The notes beneath the pieces were generated by a model that was not told where the DNA came from, did no database searches, and was given only the letters and a program-made list of their open reading frames with translations. Positions 42,688 through 52,844 of a stretch of DNA of 64,000 nt are shown in pieces. The DNA is taken from assembly GCA_013306675.1 (NCBI GenBank), contig JABLUY010000157.1, positions 28,523-92,522 of the forward strand, given 5' to 3'. A program made the translations under genes and the position numbers. Positions within the stretch are counted from its first letter, which is position 1, and each line of letters begins with the position of its first letter. Source of the stretch: Thraustochytrium sp. TN22 (taxonomy: Eukaryota; Sar; Bigyra; Thraustochytrida; Thraustochytriidae).

Positions 42688-42901
42688 ACGCCTCGTTCGC
42701 TGCCACCTGCTGCGTCGCAACGTCGCTGCGGCGCTGCTCCCCTTTGCCGCGTCCATTCAAGGCCAGCTCAGGAAGCTGCCATACGATCAATCGCTGATCT
42801 CGTGGGGTCGCGGTCTCTTGTGTGCCAGGGCCTGCCTGCCTGTCCTGCAGCTCCGCAGACAAGAAAAGGAGGCTACCATCTCAAATGCCATTACACCCAT
42901 A

Positions 42902-44965
42902 TTACTCAAACGTGCAGCCGGTATCGCCGGCGAAGCTTGCTGCGTCGCCACCCTCCTTGATGAACTTCTTCTTTTTGTAGAGCTTGCAGGAGTCAACGTC
43001 CCAGTACCAGAGCTTGCACTTATAGTTGTCCGCGCACTCGTCCGCGCACTCCTCCTTGGTGGCGGCACTCGACGAGATGGGCCGCTGGCCCTTGGCCTTG
43101 GCAGCGCTCGTGTAGCAGTCCCCCTCGCAGTCAAGCAGACCGGAGACGTAGACGAAGTTCTTGCCGGTTGTGTGGACCGAGCTGTAGCCTTCGGCGAAGA
43201 TCCAGCACGAGCTCCTGGCCGAGTTGCGGAGGTTGGTCTTGTGCGACCAGCTAGCGCAGCCCTCCGTCACGAAACACATGTTCGCGCACTCGAGCGGCGT
43301 CTCAAGCTTGGCAGTGTCCAGCTTCGCCTTTCCGTACAGGCGCAGGTCCTGCTGGGCGCAAAGGTCCTCGTCCACGAGACGGTCCGCGGTCGGCGCGGCA
43401 GTGGTCGGCGCGTCCGTCGGGCTCGGCGTGGGCTCCCACGTCGGCTCGCGAGTGGGATATGCGGTGGGCTGCATGGTGGGCTCGGCTGTGGTCGGCGCGG
43501 CCGTGCACCACTTGGGGCCCATGGTGTAGTACTGAACGGCCCAGGTGTCAACCTCAGTCGGCTCGATCCACTTCTTGAAGAGGTTGCAGGTCCACGAGGA
43601 AGCATAGGGCTTGACGACGAAGTCCCAGAAGGCACACTTCGTCTTTTCCTGGCACTTTTTCATGCAGGCCAAGGGAGAGGCGATGTCCTCGCTGGACAGA
43701 TAGGCCTCCAGGTGCGCCTTGTGGCTCGGGCTGACGTCGATGTAGGCGCCCTCGACGGCACACTCCGGGATGGGCTCTTCCTCCTCCACGTCTTCCACCG
43801 CGCAGTCCACACGGCCGCTGACGTAGTTGGCCACATCCTCCTCAGAGTCGTACACGGTCGCAAAGAGCGTACAGGTGTACCAGGATCCGCTCTTGAAGCT
43901 CCAGTAATCGCAGTCCTTGGCATCGATGCACTGCAGGTGGCACTTGGCCGCCGTGTCGACCGTGACATCGCTGTTGCGCGAGAACGTGCTCAGGATCAGG
44001 CCGCTGAATTGGACGCCGTCCTCATAGCAGCTGTCGTCCGGGTTGGTGGGCGCGGGAGTCGGAAGGCGCGTGGGGTAGTCCGTCGGGGCTTCGGTGGGAG
44101 TCTCAGTCGGGAACGCGGTGGGCAACTCGGTGGGAGTCTCAGTTGGTTGCCTGGTGGGTACGTCCGTGGGCCGCTGAGTGGGCGAGTCGGTCGGGTACGC
44201 CGTGGTGGGCGCGGGAGTCGGAAAGCGCGTGGGGTAGTCCGTCGGGGCCTCTGTCGGGAGCGCGGTGGGAGTCTCAGTCGGGAGCGCGGTGGGCGACTCG
44301 GTGGGAGTCTCAGTTGGTTGCCTGGTGGGTACGTCCGTGGGCCGCTGAGTGGGCGAGTCGGTCGGGTACGCCGTGGGGAACTCCGTGGGGGCGGACGTCT
44401 CAAGACAGCTCTTGAGACCAGAGACAAAGTACTTCGAGGATTGAGCCGTGGCGATGAACTCGAGGTTCTCGCCGGAGACGAGATAGCAATAGTAGCTCGC
44501 GACGAACGAACCGAACTTCCAGCCCGTGCAGACACTGTCGGCCTGGCACTTGGATTGGCAGGCAGACGGGTCATTCACCGTGGGGTCGTTAGAGAAGGTC
44601 TTGATGTACTTGGCGTCGCCGTGGACAATAGCGCCGATCTGTTGGCACTCGTCAGGAGGGACGAAGCTAATGGGCGAGTCGCAGGAAAGCGGACGACTCT
44701 TGTATTTGTTGTTCCCCTCCTCAACCTTTCCCCAAATGTTGTCAGAGTAGGTTGTGCAGATACGCCCCGCATAGCTGGTGATGGCGGCACAGCCCTCGGT
44801 GTTGGCGCACTTTTCCAGGCAGTACTCGAGTGTCGCATCGCTCTCGTATTCGATGATCGTGCCCATGTAGTAATAGCCCTCCTCCAGACAGTCATCGGCG
44901 GCCCTGACATTGGCGACAGCGACAGATGCGGCCACAAGGCCGACCATGAACTTCATCTTGGTCAT
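42902..44965 (-). CDS. Secreted protein with six PAN/Apple-like domains and PT-rich linkers
   Basis: A 687-residue protein. The start at 44965 (MTKMKFMVG) gives a classic signal peptide ending near ANVRA. Six Cys-rich PAN/Apple-like modules follow, each with the C...CxxxC...C pattern (for example EYCLEKCANTEGCAAI, SACQSKCQADSVCTGW, AKCHLQCIDAKDCDYW, LACMKKCQEKTKCAFW, LECANMCFVTEGCASW, EECADECADNYKCKLW). Modules 2 and 3 are separated by a long PT-repeat linker (~188-308), and modules 4 and 5 by a shorter one; both are likely O-glycosylated. PAN modules bind proteins or sugars, so a cell-surface or cell-wall adhesive role is plausible. There is no C-terminal membrane segment or obvious GPI signal, so it is probably secreted. 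The larger open frame on the opposite strand is its shadow. Confidence 0.85.
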   Translation of the reverse strand: MTKMKFMVGLVAASVAVANVRAADDCLEEGYYYMGTIIEYESDATLEYCLEKCANTEGCAAITSYAGRICTTYSDNIWGKVEEGNNKYKSRPLSCDSPISFVPPDECQQIGAIVHGDAKYIKTFSNDPTVNDPSACQSKCQADSVCTGWKFGSFVASYYCYLVSGENLEFIATAQSSKYFVSGLKSCLETSAPTEFPTAYPTDSPTQRPTDVPTRQPTETPTESPTALPTETPTALPTEAPTDYPTRFPTPAPTTAYPTDSPTQRPTDVPTRQPTETPTELPTAFPTETPTEAPTDYPTRLPTPAPTNPDDSCYEDGVQFSGLILSTFSRNSDVTVDTAAKCHLQCIDAKDCDYWSFKSGSWYTCTLFATVYDSEEDVANYVSGRVDCAVEDVEEEEPIPECAVEGAYIDVSPSHKAHLEAYLSSEDIASPLACMKKCQEKTKCAFWDFVVKPYASSWTCNLFKKWIEPTEVDTWAVQYYTMGPKWCTAAPTTAEPTMQPTAYPTREPTWEPTPSPTDAPTTAAPTADRLVDEDLCAQQDLRLYGKAKLDTAKLETPLECANMCFVTEGCASWSHKTNLRNSARSSCWIFAEGYSSVHTTGKNFVYVSGLLDCEGDCYTSAAKAKGQRPISSSAATKEECADECADNYKCKLWYWDVDSCKLYKKKKFIKEGGDAASFAGDTGCTFE
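44050..44392 (-). repeat. Internally duplicated PT-linker repeat
   Basis: The Pro-Thr linker of the PAN protein is encoded by two near-identical blocks of roughly 150-170 bp (about 44050-44207 and 44210-44390). Both contain gcgcgtggggtagtccgtcg and the run encoding PTDSPTQRPTDVPTRQPTE. One copy has an extra PTALPTE unit. The array is prone to length variation. Confidence 0.85.
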
Positions 44966-45670
44966 CGTGCTCGACTGGGCTCTGGACGCGAGCTGTTGTT
45001 TGAGGTTTGCTCGCTGCCGTCGGGGGGAAGGAGGACAGACTTGCTGGAAGGAGCGGGCGTCGAGAGAGAGAGAGAGAGAGCAACAGCCGTCGATGGTGAG
45101 GCCCATTCAAGTCGCGGCCGTCGAGAGGGCGGTGAGGCCCAGTAGCGCCGTCGGGTGAGCGGCCGCCATTGGACGCCGCGTGTCTAGGCTGTCCAAGGCC
45201 GCGCCGCCGCGCGCCACGTGGTGGGTGGACAGCGTTTTTTCTCCGAGCGCAGCCTCACGGCGCGCGCCATGGCGCGCGCTTACCGACTCGAGGTGTCCAA
45301 GACTTCAACTTGTCCAACTCGGCGGACGCACGGCGGCTTACCATCCTCCGAGCTATCTCTTCCTACACCCACAATTGTTATGGTACCAGCGGCATCCCGA
45401 ATTGGCGTTGCCTGCTTATAGCCAAATTTCCCCAGGCCCAAATGGAGTGCCCTGCTAAGCGAGCCAAGCAGACAGATCGCTTTGGCTGCGCGCGCGACGG
45501 CGTCTGGCCGCGCGCGCGAGCGCGCGCGAGCGCTATCGCTTGGCGCGGCGCTCGAGGACTGTGAGCACAAGGATGTGGGTGGGTTGCTGTGTAAAATTTC
45601 CGACTTCCGGCCGCCACGTGATTGTTTGTTGGTGCTGCAGAGCACCAAGAACAAGGAGGCCCGTCACGCC
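44966..45670. other. Upstream region of the PAN gene
   Basis: Holds a GA-dinucleotide run at about 45063-45080 just upstream of the PAN start (its 5' leader) and no supported gene. The frame of the PAN gene extends upstream to 45106 but lacks the signal peptide at that start. Confidence 0.45.
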
Positions 45671-46800
45671 ATGGTCGAGGAGACGGCCAAGATGTACGTG
45701 GATTCCGATACAAAGCACATCAAGGGAAAGCGTGTGATCGGTACGAAAGGAGAAGCACTTATATTGAACATGTACAAGGCTTTCTTGGCGCCAAAGGAGA
45801 AGGTGAAGTATCTCTAGGTTTTTGTGGACAGGAGGAAAGGATGCACTGTGACCTCCAGGGTAAGCGAGAGCGCTCCTTGAGGCTAGTGGAGAGGGATGAG
45901 CTCTCGTTGGACGTGGCTCAGCACACCTTAGGGTCTATCGACTACCAGATCCGCTCATCGGAGGAGCAGACAAGAAGGCCAAACTGGAGCAAGCCATTGA
46001 AGATGCAGCCTGTGACTCTCTAACACAGTCCGATGCCTGAGACTACTTCAAGAAGGTGACCGGGATCTCCGTGAGCCAACAGGTGCTCAGCAGGTGGGTG
46101 CGCAAGCGGCGTGGACTTAGGTCCCGTGGTCGCAGTCGAGCTATCGACGATGCTGGGGAGAGTGCGCTCCTCGATGCAGTCCTCTTCGCCCAGTCGCCCA
46201 GGCCATGAACCAGCACCCTGACAAGGTCTGGGCGTGCGAACCAGCACCCAGACGAGGGCCGGGTGCGTGAGCACGCAAAGCTCTACGTCAGCGGGACTGC
46301 GAAGGTCTCAGCGCCCAAGCGTTGGTACATGGGCTGGCTCGTCCGGCGCAGAAGAACGTGCTCAACCTCGTCAAGGCTAAGCCGCGGCCGTCAGACCGGC
46401 GCCTACAGAGCTGGCTCAACAGCGAAAACATCAAGTGGTGGTTTGACACGGTCAGCAGGCTGCCGAGCCCAGCGAGATCGAGCGCCATCGACATGGACCT
46501 GATGCTAGCTCTATGCAAAGACATGCAGAAGAGGGCAGCTGGCGTGGAAGCCAAGACAAGGCGACTCAACGAGAACTCTCTCAAGCCCGCCAGCGTGATG
46601 TCGGCTGCGAACACACCGCTCGTAACCAGTGATGCGATACAGGAGACGCTTGAGTCGAGAAGAGCCGCCGGAGAGGCGAAAGGCCCAACTGATTCCAGGG
46701 CCTCCAAGCGTCGCCGCAAGCACAAACCCAGTCATTGCCTGTCCGGAGCGTCAAGATGCGCTACGAAAACGCAATACGCGAGGCATCAGAATTTGTAAAA
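45671..46800 (+). pseudogene. Decayed transposase-like gene
   Basis: Protein-like fragments follow one another on the plus strand but are broken by stops and frame changes. An N-terminal piece (KGEALILNMYKAFLAPKEK) from 45671 ends in a stop at 45815-45817. Another piece runs IGGADKKAKLEQAIEDA, crosses an in-frame TGA at 46038-46040, and continues DYFKKVTGISVSQQVLSRWV, a helix-turn-helix-like segment followed by a basic patch, to a stop at 46207. A further piece (HAKLYVSGTAKVSAPKRW) shifts frame near 46330-46350 into a 158-codon frame ending at 46798 with a basic SKRRRKHKPS motif. The helix-turn-helix and layout suggest a DNA transposon (Tc1/mariner-like is possible), but no DDE catalytic core is recognised. 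It is nonfunctional as it stands. Confidence 0.4.
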
Positions 46801-47408
46801 GAGCCCAGGCCACTGGTGCCGCTCTTGCGCAGAGTGAATTTCCTATCCTCTCCATCCCTGGCAGTCTACCATGGGACTCCATCTGACCTCTGCCTGATCA
46901 TGCCTCGGCCTTTCCAGTGCGCGCCAGTCCAATTGGGCGTCCGCTACTTACCGGTGGCGCCGGCTGATCCCGCCAGCAGTGGCGGCACCGGGCCCATCGG
47001 CCCGGACACTGCCCCGCATCCTACGCTATTTGAGCGTAGTAGGTCTGATAAGGCGGCCTAATTGCTAATGAGGCAACATCATTTTGGGTCCCCCCTGGTA
47101 GCTTTGCACTGCGGTAACCGCCAGCTCAGGAGGGCCTGCACGCACAGGTTCGTCTCTCGGCGGCTGCCTGACCACACAACGTCGCAAGCCTGCCTCACCC
47201 CAGGTCCCCAGGATTCGAGACTTTGGGACAATTTCGCGGCTGCGTGCCTCGTCACGGTCGACTCGCGTGGCTGGTCCTCGACGCCGCCTCGGCCGGGTCG
47301 GCCCTCGGGACCTCAGGCTCCGAGTCGACTCGAGCGCTTTCAGGAAGCGCACTTCCACTCGGATGATTCGGCGCATGTCGTCCAAGGGATGAGTAGCTCC
47401 CTAACAGT
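46801..47408. other. Intergenic region
   Basis: No gene is supported. Base composition is more balanced than in the neighbouring coding DNA. It lies between the transposase-like remains and the second foldback block, so it may be part of the same decayed element. Confidence 0.4.
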
Positions 47409-47503
47409 AAATTTGGGTGGCACCGTGGCACCGAAGTTGAGGACCTCGGCGAAACAAAATCATCCAATTCGCCGGTGCTAAATCAATGGCACCGCAATTT
47501 AGC
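47409..47503. mobile_element. Foldback/MITE-like inverted repeat, copy 2
   Basis: Contains CGGCGAA...TTCGCCG arms and a right end CAATGGCACCGCAATTT closely matching the right arm of the block at 41529-41608. The left arm (GGGTGGCACCGTGGCACCG) is less well preserved. The two blocks flank the interval with the PAN gene and the transposase-like pseudogene. Confidence 0.5.
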
Positions 47504-47678
47504 AGGACGTCAAGAACGTCACGAAGAAGACGTGGAAAAGAAAAAGAAGAAGGAAGACAGAAAGAAATAGAACAAAAGGAATACCAGGAAGTGTCGGGCC
47601 TGAGCTCTTGATTTGGTTGATGGAGGTATTGAGAAATGGATGGCAGTGGAAGGCATGTACGTTTTTATTTTTATTTCG

Positions 47679-49577
47679 TCAGTCGGCAGAGGTGAAGACA
47701 ACGCCGCTGGATTGGTCGAGCACGACGTTGACAAGGTCGTGGGAGCCAACGAGCTGGCGGATGAAGCCGCTGGTGACGGCCTCCTTGGTCTCGGGCGAGG
47801 CCTGCTCGATGTCGCAGTTCGGAGAGACGGTGAGGAGCTCGGGCAGCTGCGAGGCTGCATCGACGACAAAGTCGAGGCAGAGGTGCTGCACGAAGTAGAG
47901 GTCGGCGGCGTCCTCGTCCTCGGCCGGGCGCGAGGCGCCGAGGCGCAGGGCCGTGTAGGCCGCAGCGCGCTTGAGAGCGCCCTCGAACCCGTTCGAGAGT
48001 GCGTCAAGATGACCGGCGAGCGGGAATCGCTCCGCGTCGTCGGCGAGCGCCGGCACGCGCATGGAGGTGGTGACGGCCGCCGCTTCCTTGCCCGCGAAGG
48101 GAGTGTAGTCGACGGCGGACTTGTAGACGTCGCCGAGCTCGAGTGTGGCCAGCAGGTTGGGCGCACCGCGGTGCAGGAGCAGCCAGGAGCGCACCATGAA
48201 TGTCCTGGCTTCCCCCGGCCAGAGCATTTGGTCCGCCACGAACGGCGCGCCGACGATCTGGATGGACTCCGCCGTGTACTGCTCCTTGCCGAGGAGCGCA
48301 GGCAGGCTGGCGGAGCGCACGAGCTGCGGCTTGCCGGCGCCGGACGCCTGGAAGACGATGACCGAGGACACCGAGGCGGCCCGGTCGGCGAGCGCGGCGC
48401 GAGAAGCCTCTTGCCAGAACGGAAAGAACTCGAGCACCTCGGACCTGTCGAGCAGGTCATCCGCGGAGGCAGCGCGCAGGATGGCGCGGCTTGCGTCGGA
48501 GACGCCGGCGAGGTCAGTCCACACAAAGCGGTCGGCGTGCGCACCGGTGTAGGCGGCGCAGAGCAGCGCGTGCGGCTTGCGCGGCGCCGACTCCTTGGAG
48601 GTGATGGACCTGGCGGCCGGACAGGCGCGGCCGTACGCGATGATCCAGAGGGGCAGACCGCCGCCTGCGTGCTTTGAGAAGCCTTCGCCCTGGAGCGCCG
48701 CCTCGAGAGCCAGCACGGAGGCAGACTTGGGCTTCTTGGACGGGTCTGCCAGCACGGCAAAGGACCCGCTCAGGGGCAGCGTCCCTGATGAGGGTTCCGA
48801 GGGCGAGTCCACCGCCGTGCTGTCGGCCTCAGGGCCCTCCGCGTCGGCGTGCTCCGCGTGAGTTTCGACACTGTCCACCTCAGGGGGCACGGCTGACTCG
48901 GCGCCGTGGCTCAGCTCCGGGACGGCGTTGTCGTCCTTGGAGGAGCCGAAGACCGAGCCGATGACGGAAGAGAGCATGTTGCCGACGCTGCGCTTCCTAC
49001 TGGCGAGCTCGTCGAGGTCGCTGGCCGTGGGCGGCACGGTGAGGTCCGGGTCGCCGAGGGGCGACTTGTAGGCGTAATCGCGTACGCGCAGGCTGGTCGG
49101 GTAGCGCATGATCTTCTCGATGCGGTCCTCAAGGAAGGCCTGGCGCTTGGTGAGCACGTCGATGGCGGCCTCCGCCTCCTCGTCGACCGGGAGCTCCGGT
49201 TCTGGCAGCGTGTCGGAGTGCTGGTACAGGTAATAGATGATGCTATCCTCGAGCTGGTTGTGCAGCTCCTGCAGCTCCTCCTTCTTGCGCACCTGGCTGT
49301 TCGCCGGCACGAGCGGACGCGCGAACGGGTTCTCCCACGGGTGCGTGGAGTCGCCCTGATAGATGGAGATGGACTTGTCCAGCTTGATGGCCGCCTCCGT
49401 CGCGATGCGCGCCTCCTCATCCCGCTGCAGCTTCTCATTAATCTTCTTAATCTTCTCGTACTCCCTGATGAGCCCCGTGCCGTCGTCCTCCTTCACGTTC
49501 AGCAGGTCCAGGATGAACACGAAGAAGTACACGCTCATGACGAGCAGCACGGCGCCCACCGGCGGCCGGAGCCCCAT
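47679..49577 (-). CDS. Type II membrane protein, possible TTL-like C-terminal region
   Basis: A 632-residue protein. A hydrophobic segment at residues ~6-25 (VGAVLLVMSVYFFVFILDLL) right at the N-terminus is probably a signal anchor. A charged coiled-coil-like region follows (REYEKIKKINEKLQRDEEAR), then an acidic Ser/Glu linker, then a folded C-terminal half. Within it, FMVRSWLLLHRGAPNLLA and, near the end, LCLDFVVDAASQLPELLTVSPN loosely recall the ATP-grasp tail of tubulin-tyrosine-ligase-like proteins (RxYxLxxx; FDFxxD...PWLLEVNxxP). Key catalytic residues are not certain, so this is a weak suggestion only. It is probably a lumen-facing protein of the secretory pathway. The start at 49577 is the first codon of the open frame. 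Confidence 0.7.
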   Translation of the reverse strand: MGLRPPVGAVLLVMSVYFFVFILDLLNVKEDDGTGLIREYEKIKKINEKLQRDEEARIATEAAIKLDKSISIYQGDSTHPWENPFARPLVPANSQVRKKEELQELHNQLEDSIIYYLYQHSDTLPEPELPVDEEAEAAIDVLTKRQAFLEDRIEKIMRYPTSLRVRDYAYKSPLGDPDLTVPPTASDLDELASRKRSVGNMLSSVIGSVFGSSKDDNAVPELSHGAESAVPPEVDSVETHAEHADAEGPEADSTAVDSPSEPSSGTLPLSGSFAVLADPSKKPKSASVLALEAALQGEGFSKHAGGGLPLWIIAYGRACPAARSITSKESAPRKPHALLCAAYTGAHADRFVWTDLAGVSDASRAILRAASADDLLDRSEVLEFFPFWQEASRAALADRAASVSSVIVFQASGAGKPQLVRSASLPALLGKEQYTAESIQIVGAPFVADQMLWPGEARTFMVRSWLLLHRGAPNLLATLELGDVYKSAVDYTPFAGKEAAAVTTSMRVPALADDAERFPLAGHLDALSNGFEGALKRAAAYTALRLGASRPAEDEDAADLYFVQHLCLDFVVDAASQLPELLTVSPNCDIEQASPETKEAVTSGFIRQLVGSHDLVNVVLDQSSGVVFTSAD

Positions 49578-49734
49578 CTCGCCGCCGCCTCAGCCGCCCG
49601 CCGCCGCCTCTCGGCCGGCCCGCGCCGCCAGCCCGCGCCAGCCCGCGCCCGGCTCCGCCGCGCCGCCCGCCCGCCGCCGTGCCGCCGCGCGCGGAGCCGC
49701 GATCGGAGTCCGCGCCGGCGCCGTCGAGCGTGGA

Positions 49735-50610
49735 GTCGACGCCGCCCAAGAGGCCCAAGGCGTCCCGCCCGATGTGGCCCAACGCGCCAAGGCTAACTTG
49801 AATTGAAGGCTAAGGCTTCAAGGCCTGTGCTGCGCGCGCGGGCTCGGCGAGGACCTGCGCGGGCCGACAGAGGAGGAGGAGGAGGAGGAGGAGGAGAGGG
49901 AGGAGGTCTCCTCATTGCGGCGTGCGTTGTTCTATGTCGCGTTGTGTCGCGCATGGCCGTCGGGGTCCAGGCGCCCGCGCAGGGGGGCTAGGACGACGAC
50001 AAGACGAGCGGCAAGAAACTTGAGGGCGCGGAGCGGTGATCAGTCGACGCCACGCAAGAGACCCACGGCGTCCCGCCCGATGTGGCCAAACGCGCCGCGG
50101 CTAAGGCTTCAAGGCCTGTGCTGCGCGCGCGGGCTCGGCGAGGAACTGCGCGGGCCGACAGAGGAGGAGGAGGAGAGTCTCCTCATTGCGGCGTGCGTTG
50201 TTCTATGTCGCGTTGTGTCGCGCATGGCCGTCGGGGTCCAGGCGCCCGCGCAGGGGGGGCAGGACGACGACAAGACGAGCGGCAAGAAACTTGAGGGCGC
50301 GGAGCGGAGATCAGTCGACGCCACGCAAGAAACCCAAGGCGTCCCGCCCGATGTGGCCCAACGCGCCAAGGCTAACTTGAAGGCTAAGGCTTCAAGGCCT
50401 GTGCTGCGCGCGCGGGCTCGGCGAGGACCTGCGCGGGCCGACAGAGGAGGAGGAGGAGGAGGAGGAGGAGAGGGAGGAGGTCTCCTCATTGCGGCGTGCG
50501 TTGTTCTATGTCGCGTTGTGTCGTGCATGGCCGTCGGGGTCCAGGCGCCCGCGCAGGGGGGGCAGGACGACGACGCGACGAGCGGCAAGAACCTTGAGGG
50601 CGCAGAGCAG
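49735..50610. repeat. Three tandem ~270-310-bp repeats
   Basis: Three imperfect copies are anchored by gcgtcccgcccgatgtggcc at 49760, 50068 and 50339. Each continues through aggcttcaaggcctgtgctg, a GGA-rich run of variable length, and tcattgcggcgtgcgttgttctatg. Spacing differs (308 and 271 bp) through GGA-run length and a small deletion. Open frames cross the array but change phase between copies, so I do not call a protein. It lies just upstream of the signal-anchored protein gene at 47679-49577. Confidence 0.9.
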
Positions 50611-52844
50611 AGATCCTCGGCCGTCGGGGACCCTGGGTACGAGGTGAACTTGGTCTCTTGGGGCAGAGGGGCTGGGGCGGAGAAGGTGGCGTTGGGGACC
50701 ACGGAGGTCGTGGCGTGAGACGGACGAGGGCGGGCGAGGATCGACGTCGACCGCGGAGAGGGAATCGCGGCACGAGCTTCGCTGCGTCGCGGGCTGCGGG
50801 TGCGTGCGTGGGTTCAGAATGCAGGAACGGGTCGGGTCGATCGGGGTCCAGCAGGAGGCGCCCAGACGGGAGGACCAGGAAAAGGACAGGGAGAGTGCTG
50901 AAAGGGGCGGATTCTCGTGCCGGTATTGGACGCGTGGCGATGCGAGTCGGGTTAGCTCGAGGGAGGGAAGAGTTCAGTGCTTCGCTCTTGTCGTCACGGT
51001 CTTGGCTTCACCTGAGGTAACTTACTTCTCTCTTGCCTTGCCTTCACTCTTCTCCAAAGTGCTGAGGAGCGCGTGGAGGGGCTGCGAGAAGCGTAGCTAG
51101 CTAACTCGAAGTGGGACTTTTCCTGAGGGGGGGATGAAGCTGCCGATCTGGAGGAAAGCCGAGGCTCGAAATTTTGCGTAGAAATCAGGGGGCTCGACTG
51201 CGCGCCCGCGGACCATGTGGAACGACGTTTCTGCTGTCAAGGGAGGGGCAGCCGCTCGCTGTCCAGCAAGCCCAGGCTGAGCCAGACGGACGTCACCGAG
51301 TCAGCAAGGTCTCCCATAGCTGCAAGGCCGCTCACCCGCCCGATTCGCTTCGCTTCGAGTGTTCTTCCCGCGCACTACGTGGCCGCCGTACCGCGCCACG
51401 CCGCGTCGCGCCGCGCCCGGACCGCGCCAGAGCGGGGCCGCGCCTCTGGCTGCATCCGGCTTGGCCAACGGCTCTTGGCACTTCGACCCGGCAGCAGCAA
51501 AAGCAAGCAAGCACGAAGGGAGGGTGGGACTTGCCGCGATGATGGATGTTTTGAGCGGAGTCGGCGTCAAGCAACCTCGCGTCAGGCGGGCGACTGTCCG
51601 ACTTTGACTTGCGTTGCTTGCAATTGACAGTGAGTTCCGGTGCGCAAACTTCTCTCGACCCGGCCCTGGCACGGTGTGGCGGCGTGCGGCCGCGAGATGG
51701 CGCCACCTTGCCGCGGTCTGACGTTTATTATGCGTGCGTGGCTGGAGCGTGGTAGCGTTTGGTGTGCGGTGGGAGCTTGCAGCGCCCCGTGATTCGATCC
51801 GACAAGGCTGGACGGTGTGTCCACCCGGCCAGCACTGTCTTAGTTAAAGAGATAGTTAGGGAGAGCAGCTCTTCAAGTTGCCGGCAGTGGTTGGTCGTTT
51901 TTCTTCGTGTCCTTTTGCAACGCAAAGACGCGTGACATGCCTGCTTCCGTGAGCGCCACATGGGGGTCCAGTCATTGGTGCTGGTTGGCTAGTTACTGCG
52001 CTCTGGTTGCCTGCCGCCGCGCTGACGAGTCTGGGCTGCGCGCCGGCGGCGCGCATTGTCCGCCATAGCCGCCCAAAGCCGCTTCGCTCGCTGCGCTGCG
52101 GCTGCGCTGCGGCTGCGCTGCGCTGCGCTGCGCTGCGCTGCCGCTGCGAGGGCAGGGCGCTGCCGTTGCGCGGGCAGGACGCAAGCACGGACGAGCACTG
52201 TAGGCCTGGCAGGCCAAGGGGCAGCAAACCTGGACTGGGCCCAACTTCCTTCCATCCTCGGTTCCCTCGGGAGGCCGGCGAACATCCGCGACAGTACGAG
52301 AGAGAAGTTGCCATCACACAGAGCGCCAATCCGGCGCGGAGGTGGATCGGCCTGGCCGGCCCCGGCCCCGTGGCGGCTCGCCGGGCATAAAGGAGGCAGG
52401 CACGCGGTAAAGCAGCAGCAGGCCACGAGATTGATTGCCTCGCTCTCGCGCGCTGTTCGTGTGTCTGCGTCCAGGCGGCTAGCTAGCTAGCTACAGTCTC
52501 GCTCTCTTCATTCCCTCTACGGTACGGGGCCCCGCAGCGTGCACTGTAGCAGAGCAGGCTGGCGATTGGAGTGCGTCCTTGGACTCGGACTCGGGCTCCT
52601 CGCACGCGACCGCGCGCGAGCGAGGGCGTCGGGCGAGGGCGAGCGAGGGAAAGGCGGATCGAGCGCACGGGCAGCCGAGGCGCGGGCGCCGCGGTCGGCA
52701 TTAAGCTTTCGCTCGGGGAGCCGCCGCTGCGGCGCCGCAGCGGGCCGCCGCAGGTGAGGCAAGGGGCACGGCAAGCAGGTCGGCGCCTGCGGCAGGGGGC
52801 ACGAGCAGGCGGGCAAGACGCCTCCGCTCGGCCCCGCGGAGAAG
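50611..52844. other. Gene-poor region upstream of the 7TM-RGS gene
   Basis: About 2.2 kb with no convincing gene on either strand; small frames are Arg/Ser low complexity. It contains GTAGCTAGCTAA near 51093-51104, GCTGC-type runs near 52085-52145 and a GCTAGCTAGCTAGCTA run at 52478-52493. Confidence 0.5.

Noticed and set aside
42512-45145. 877-codon plus-strand open frame
   Set aside because: It is antisense to the PAN protein gene. The minus strand has a signal peptide and six regular Cys modules, while this frame is repetitive Arg/Gly/Val sequence created by the complementary codons.
47613-48677. 354-codon plus-strand frame
   Set aside because: Antisense shadow of the signal-anchored protein gene, with Gly/Arg/Val-rich sequence and no domain.
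49915-50718. 267-codon frame across the tandem repeats
   Set aside because: The frame changes phase between repeat copies, so the same DNA is read as different peptides. Nothing points to selection on a protein.
51765-51810. Possible tRNA (GATTCGATCC resembles a B box)
   Set aside because: The flanking bases do not pair as a T-stem, and no A box or acceptor stem could be found at the right distance.
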